A DNA stretch of 64,000 bases, taken from positions 145,820 through 209,819 of the forward strand of contig NW_024468547.1 in the NCBI RefSeq assembly GCF_001632365.1, written 5' to 3'. This document shows positions 59,733-64,000 of this stretch, one piece after another. Positions within the stretch are counted from its first letter, which is position 1, and each line of letters opens with the position of its first letter. Source of the DNA: Laetiporus sulphureus 93-53 (taxonomy: Eukaryota; Basidiomycota; Agaricomycetes; Polyporales; Laetiporaceae). Both the position numbers and the translations under genes were made by a program. Below the pieces are notes generated by a model. It was not told the origin of the DNA, searched no databases, and worked only from the letters and a program-made list of their open reading frames with translations.

Positions 59733-60396
59733 TACTTGGCATATGCACTCACAATAACATTATTATGATCTTCTGGATTTGTGAATACATTGTATCGAAG
59801 GCCCCGGTCGTTAGTCAACTTTGTCACTGGATAGAGTATCTGCACCACTTGGCAGTGAACTCCATCACCGCATTTTCAGTGCGTCTACCTAGGGTACCGA
59901 CGAAAAACCTGCAGAAAAGCAGTATAATATGATAAGTTCTTTCTGCGAATAGATGCGATATCGGACAAAGAACTGCTCCGATGCATACACGTCTTCAGCC
60001 CTTCGAAGCTTTACTTCGAAGCCACCGACACGTCGCGGTCACGTGCGGGCGTCTCGGGAAAAACGTGCGGTTGAGTTTCGTCGCTGCTGGTGGCCACCGA
60101 GTCGCTGTGCTGGCTACGAGCTACAGTACGTACGGTACGAGCCGATGCCTCTCGTCAACATTGTGATCGAAAATCAAGCTTATTCAACATAAGGCAGACT
60201 ATCATTGAGAAGACGTGACCTGGACCGAGTGCTTGTTTGCTCCGGATTTCGCTCACTGCGGCATCGCGCTAATGTAAGTTCCTTGTTTGAGATCATCGCG
60301 TATGTGCGGAGGTATGACAGCTTTGCTACTTTGTACTATTAGATTGCACCCACTAATTCGGCGACCTCCGTCTGTATCCCCACCGATCTACTCAAC
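59733..60396. other. Divergent upstream region
   Basis: The pseudogene and the F-box/LRR gene diverge from here. No TATA box is clear. Short plus-strand frames at 59953-60192 have no domain. Confidence 0.4.
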
Positions 60397-61850
60397 ATGA
60401 ATATTCTGAACCTCAATACGGACGTCCTCCATGTTCTCATGTCATATCTTCCAATCCGCGTTGCTTGGAGATTCTACATGACGTGCCACACAGCACGGAA
60501 AATTGCACTGCAGAGATGTTTATCCAAGGTCGAGCTGAGGAAAGGCCGGGACACTCGGCGGTTCTGCGACTTCGTGCTAGCGGACGCTTCGAGCCGGATA
60601 CCTCACTTCAGGAGCCTCATACTTGGGACTTTCGCATTCAACTTCAACTCGGACTCAGGCATCGCCGACGATCAGGATGATTATGATGATTTTTACCTCT
60701 ATTCCCCCGAATGCCGAGATTCATACTTAGATGATACTGTGGTGGCCTCTTTCACCCGAGTCATGCGACTCGCTCAGTTAAAGGCGATCAAAGTCCGATC
60801 GTATGGCCCCGAAGTTGGAAGATTGTGGTTCCCTTCCATTCCACGTCTTGCGGATGCTATTATAGCGCAACAATGTCTTGACGTCATCGAAATTGAAGAC
60901 CCGGATACCAGAGTATTCGACACGTTATCACAGATGAAAAGCCGCTTCCGAAGCATTCATTTAAAATTTTCATCACCGTCCGATGGTGAAGATGCTCGTC
61001 GAGGTCCCCTTGAAGTCAACTGCGGGTTCCTACTTCCATTCGTCGACTCGCTGACTGTTCTTCGTCTGTGCGAAATGTTTAATCCTTCCCCTACTCTCAA
61101 GATGGAAGGTGAATGGCCCGCATTGCAAGAGCTGACCCTTGAGTGTATGTCGGTCAGCCTCAAGGCTATAGCAACTGCATGTCCCAACCTGCGCAGTCTC
61201 TGCCTCATAAAATGCCAGATCACCGATCCACCACTTCCCCGTCTCCCCCTGCTAGATCGTGTATCTTTCTCGAAAGTGGTGTCCACGTCGGGATCTGTTC
61301 GCAGAGTCCACATCATGAATTGTGAAGTACCGGGACCGCACGACATGGAAGCCCTGGAGACGATGGATCCAGTCGTGTTGAGTTGCTGTTTCGATGCAGA
61401 GAGCTTGTCCCTGGTAGCTGCAAAGTGCAGGAGCTTGAAGTTCCTAGAGATCTCCCTGCCATTTAACCTCAGAAAGGATATGGAGTCTTGGACTGTACGT
61501 GCAGAGGTTTTTGCAAGCAGTATGATTCACTGAATATCTTTGCTCGGTAGCCAATCGGCATTTCACGACTCAAAGATCTACCGCTGCGCGCTCTTGTTCA
61601 CAAAGTTAGCGTCGATGACTTCGGCCCTCTGTCCGCTGATTTTGCAGTCAAGATCGCAATGAGTATACCAACGCTGGAGTATGTGGGCCATGAAGAGCTG
61701 CTGCCGTTCATTTGCAACATGAATTGTGATAGTCACCCGTGGTTCCGGGTCGTTTCTCGTCCGGAGGGCGCCCCCCCTGTGTTGGAAAAGCTCGACGACG
61801 CCGAGATTGATGTCGTACGGAACATGCTTCCCAATATCCCTCGCATGTAA
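60397..61850 (+). CDS. F-box/LRR-like protein
   Basis: Two exons (60397-61494, 61551-61850), phase 0, give 465 residues. The start 'MNILNLNTDVLHVLMSYLPI' and 'TCHTARKIALQRCLSKVELR' match an F-box helix pair. Leucine-rich segments follow ('LTVLRLCEMFNPSPTLKMEG', 'LQELTLECMSVSLKAIATAC', 'PNLRSLCLIKCQITDPPLPR', 'CRSLKFLEISLPF'). It probably recruits a substrate to an SCF ubiquitin ligase. Without splicing the frame runs on to a stop at 61533; splicing at GTACGT adds 100 residues rich in typical tail motifs ('GDFGPLSADFAVKI'-like), which I prefer. It sits beside the pseudogene of the same general type. Confidence 0.78.
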
Positions 61851-63098
61851 GAAGTCGACGTGCCTGACTTTCTTTGTTGCTGTGAGTTTCGTTTGCATAG
61901 TATGCATCAACGGCTATAATGAACATCGCAGGATGTTGCGGGTTGCTTGTAGGCCGCATTAGCTGTTAGCGTTTCCTGGTTTCTCTCCTATGTGCGACTA
62001 TTTGAGCTATCTTCATGCGATGTTAATACAAAGATGGCAATCATGGCCGAGGATCAGTACGGTATTTCTTTATGCATCGAAACAACCATATATTTCAACT
62101 TCTTTGTGATGTTCTATCACCTCAGCCGAACCGACAGCTACAGGAATTCTCATAACACAATGATGCACCTTGTTGGTCGGCCCGCTACTAGACGAGCGTG
62201 TATATGCGTGGTTCTGGATCTAGCGACGCTTTCACGATACGGTGGTCAGTTAGTTGGCACTTTCGAACCCGAGATTGACTTACCATCACGCCTCGTATTC
62301 CTCTAGTGCTAACCGACGTTCTGCGACCCACCTTCTCTTATTGCACTATTCGAGCTGGCCATCCGCATGTCAGCCTTGATAACAACTACTTACAGGGCTT
62401 ATCGAGACACCGCTGCAACGAGCTCATATTGTCGACTGATCATTTCTGACTTACCTCGCCATCGTTCCATAATTAGAACATTTATAAGTATGTGTTGTTC
62501 AAGGGGGAGAAACGAATGTGATAGACCCAGGACCAGCGAGCAAGGAACAAACTCAGAGTTAACGCAAAACTTGTTCCGCCCATACAGAGAAGCACTGTTC
62601 ACCAGTTTGACAGCGTAAGAATTACAATGCACAGCTCACTCGCCACGGTTATATAGAGAGCATACGGCAGTAAGACTCGAGATCCGCCACGGATTGGAGA
62701 TGATATTGTCTCGGATGTTATGCGGAGCTGGTCGCTTTACATAGACTAACTCTAATCACGATTCAGTGTTCAATCTGGATGCTCTCATCGGACGATTGTA
62801 GCTACCAAGACCTGGATATTCGTCCGGGACTTCCGCGAGTCGGCAGGGCTTCTTCTCACATTACAGATCCAAGCATGCTCATTGTAATACATCAAGCAGA
62901 TACTAGTGACCGGATTCGAAAGAAAGGGATTACGCTTATTCAGACGGAACCTTGTAGGGACCAACATAAGTACTGTAAGAAAAGCCCATGCCAATGAACC
63001 ACAGAGATCAAGATATCAAAATGCAGTGTTGAATCGAAACATGTGAATCTAATAGTAAATCAGATGGTGTACAAGGTGAAGTTAAGCACGATGAAAGA
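61851..63098. other. 1.25 kb spacer
   Basis: No frame with a recognisable domain. AT-rich runs are common. The right end joins the inverted duplication. Confidence 0.4.
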
Positions 63099-63109
63099 CT
63101 CACCCAAGA

Positions 63110-63750
63110 TTAGTCATCGGTAGGGAGAATGTAGCACTGGATACCCTCATCGACATATCCGAGGTTGGCGATGGCATTGTCTCTCTCGCTCTCCGACGTC
63201 GTGTAGAAGTGGTCGGTCGCGGTAGGGCTGTACATGCGGTAGAATGGGATGCTGCCACAGATTTGGTCGGAATAGACGAAGGCAGTGGTGCCCTCTGCGG
63301 TGTAGCCTAGTTTGTCTACTGCATTGTCTGCCTCCGACTTGGACGTGGTGTAGAAGTGGTCCGTCGCTGTCGCGCTGTACATGCGGTAGAGAGGGATCGT
63401 CACCCCAACTTGGGAAGAAAATACACGGCCGGGATCGCCCTCGGACTTATAGCCCAGCTTGGAGACTGCCTTCTCCATCTCGATGGCGTTAGTCGTGTAG
63501 AAGTGATCCTCGGCGCTGGGGCTATAACCCCGAAGGAGTGCGACGGATACAGAGACCTCGCCACAGTCATACTGTCTCGCCAAGACCTCCTGTGATGCAA
63601 CAACAATATGTCAATCTCCGGAGAGAGGTCTCGTCATGCAGAGTGGCATACCTCATTCAATGGCTCCTCTGGTGTGGGTACGGCATTTGCGGTAATAGAA
63701 AGCGCAGCGAAAACCAAGGAGAAAATGCTAGCGACGTTGCGAGTGAGCAT
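63110..63750 (-). CDS. Small secreted DUF5648-type repeat protein, inverted paralog
   Basis: Two exons (63652-63750, 63110-63589) with a 62-nt phase-0 intron give 192 residues, exactly the length of the paralog at 7719. The signal peptide is 'MLTRNVASIFSLVFAALSIT'. The mature repeats are more regular than in the left copy: 'YSPSAEDHFYTTNAIEMEKA', 'YSATATDHFYTTSKSEADNA' and 'YSPTATDHFYTTSESERDNA'. Each unit ends with 'LGY..EG'. Predicted extracellular; function unknown. The last unit and stop are almost identical between paralogs, while the first unit differs most. Confidence 0.88.
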
Positions 63751-63810
63751 GGCGATGGAAACGATGTGGAGAGGAAAGGGTAATGTTCGTGGGACACCTC
63801 ATTAGTGCTT

Positions 63811-63816
63811 TTTATA
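63811..63816 (-). promoter_or_regulatory. TATA box of the inverted DUF5648 gene
   Basis: TATAAA on the minus strand, 61-66 nt upstream of the ATG at 63750, in a block conserved with the left copy. Confidence 0.65.
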
Positions 63817-64000
63817 CATAATGGCGCGCTTGTTCAGCTGCCCAATGTCAAACATTCTCCCTAATCGAGTAGTAATCGAGTCGATGACCTGGCATCACGC
63901 CTAGTTGCTAGAGCGTAATGGGGCGATATACTCCGGTGGCTGACAGGTATTCCTGTAGTGGCTCACTGCATACCTCCGACACGCCGTGGTGGTACGATAA

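Larger units (their letters stand above)
63099..63994 (-). repeat. Right arm of the ~0.9 kb inverted duplication
   Basis: This is the reverse complement of a sequence closely similar to 7477-8370, including promoter, both exons, the 62-nt intron and a few bases past the stop. Similarity still holds at 63994, near the end of the window, so the duplication may extend beyond it. Confidence 0.9.

Overview
The window is nuclear DNA of a filamentous basidiomycete, most likely an agaricomycete. Nearly every gene is broken by many short introns (about 47-65 nt) with GT(A/G)NGT-type donors and CAG/TAG acceptors. The conserved genes are eukaryotic and fungal, and F-box genes are common. I saw no integrase, reverse transcriptase, CRISPR array or bacterial-style operon.

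Layout, left to right. A C2H2 zinc-finger protein (817-2853), a possible minus-strand membrane-protein gene (3.06-4.17 kb), an RBM18-like RRM protein (4322-5502), and an intron-containing tRNA-Asp(GTC) (5685-5779). Then a small secreted DUF5648-type repeat protein (7719-8359) with a broken relative beside it (5925-6287). A compact four-exon membrane/coiled-coil gene follows (9336-9943, minus), then RPL23/uL14 (10956-11715, minus) and a peroxisomal-family catalase (12970-15081, minus). A gene-poor 3.8 kb precedes MTR4/DOB1 RNA helicase (18924-22674), which converges on a secreted GH18-CBM5 chitinase (22948-25438, minus). After another gene-poor 3.1 kb come two adjacent same-strand genes whose yeast relatives act on the septation/mitotic-exit pathway: the Spg1/Tem1 GTPase (28566-29564) and a Dma1-type FHA-RING ubiquitin ligase (30330-32057).

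The middle holds small or unresolved hypothetical genes, a 5.6 kb gene-poor stretch, an F-box protein (40768-42089, minus), RPL24/eL24 (44320-44971), and two tandem paralogs of an unrecognised coiled-coil family (45408-47470 and 47883-49547, minus). Next are an aldo-keto reductase with a C-terminal membrane anchor (49918-51389, minus), a hypothetical gene (51807-52791, minus) and a 1057-residue F-box/WD40 protein (54236-58123). The right end has an F-box/LRR-like pseudogene (58620-59732, minus), an intact F-box/LRR-like gene (60397-61850), and an inverted copy of the DUF5648 gene with its promoter (63110-63750, minus).

The most notable points are the approximately 0.9 kb inverted duplication bounding a 55 kb segment, the Spg1-Dma1 neighbour pair, four GC-AG introns forced by reading frame and homology, the membrane-tethered aldo-keto reductase, the undescribed tandem coiled-coil family, and a hidden four-exon membrane-protein gene whose exons join in frame. 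All exon structures were read by eye from the sequence; no database search was possible.
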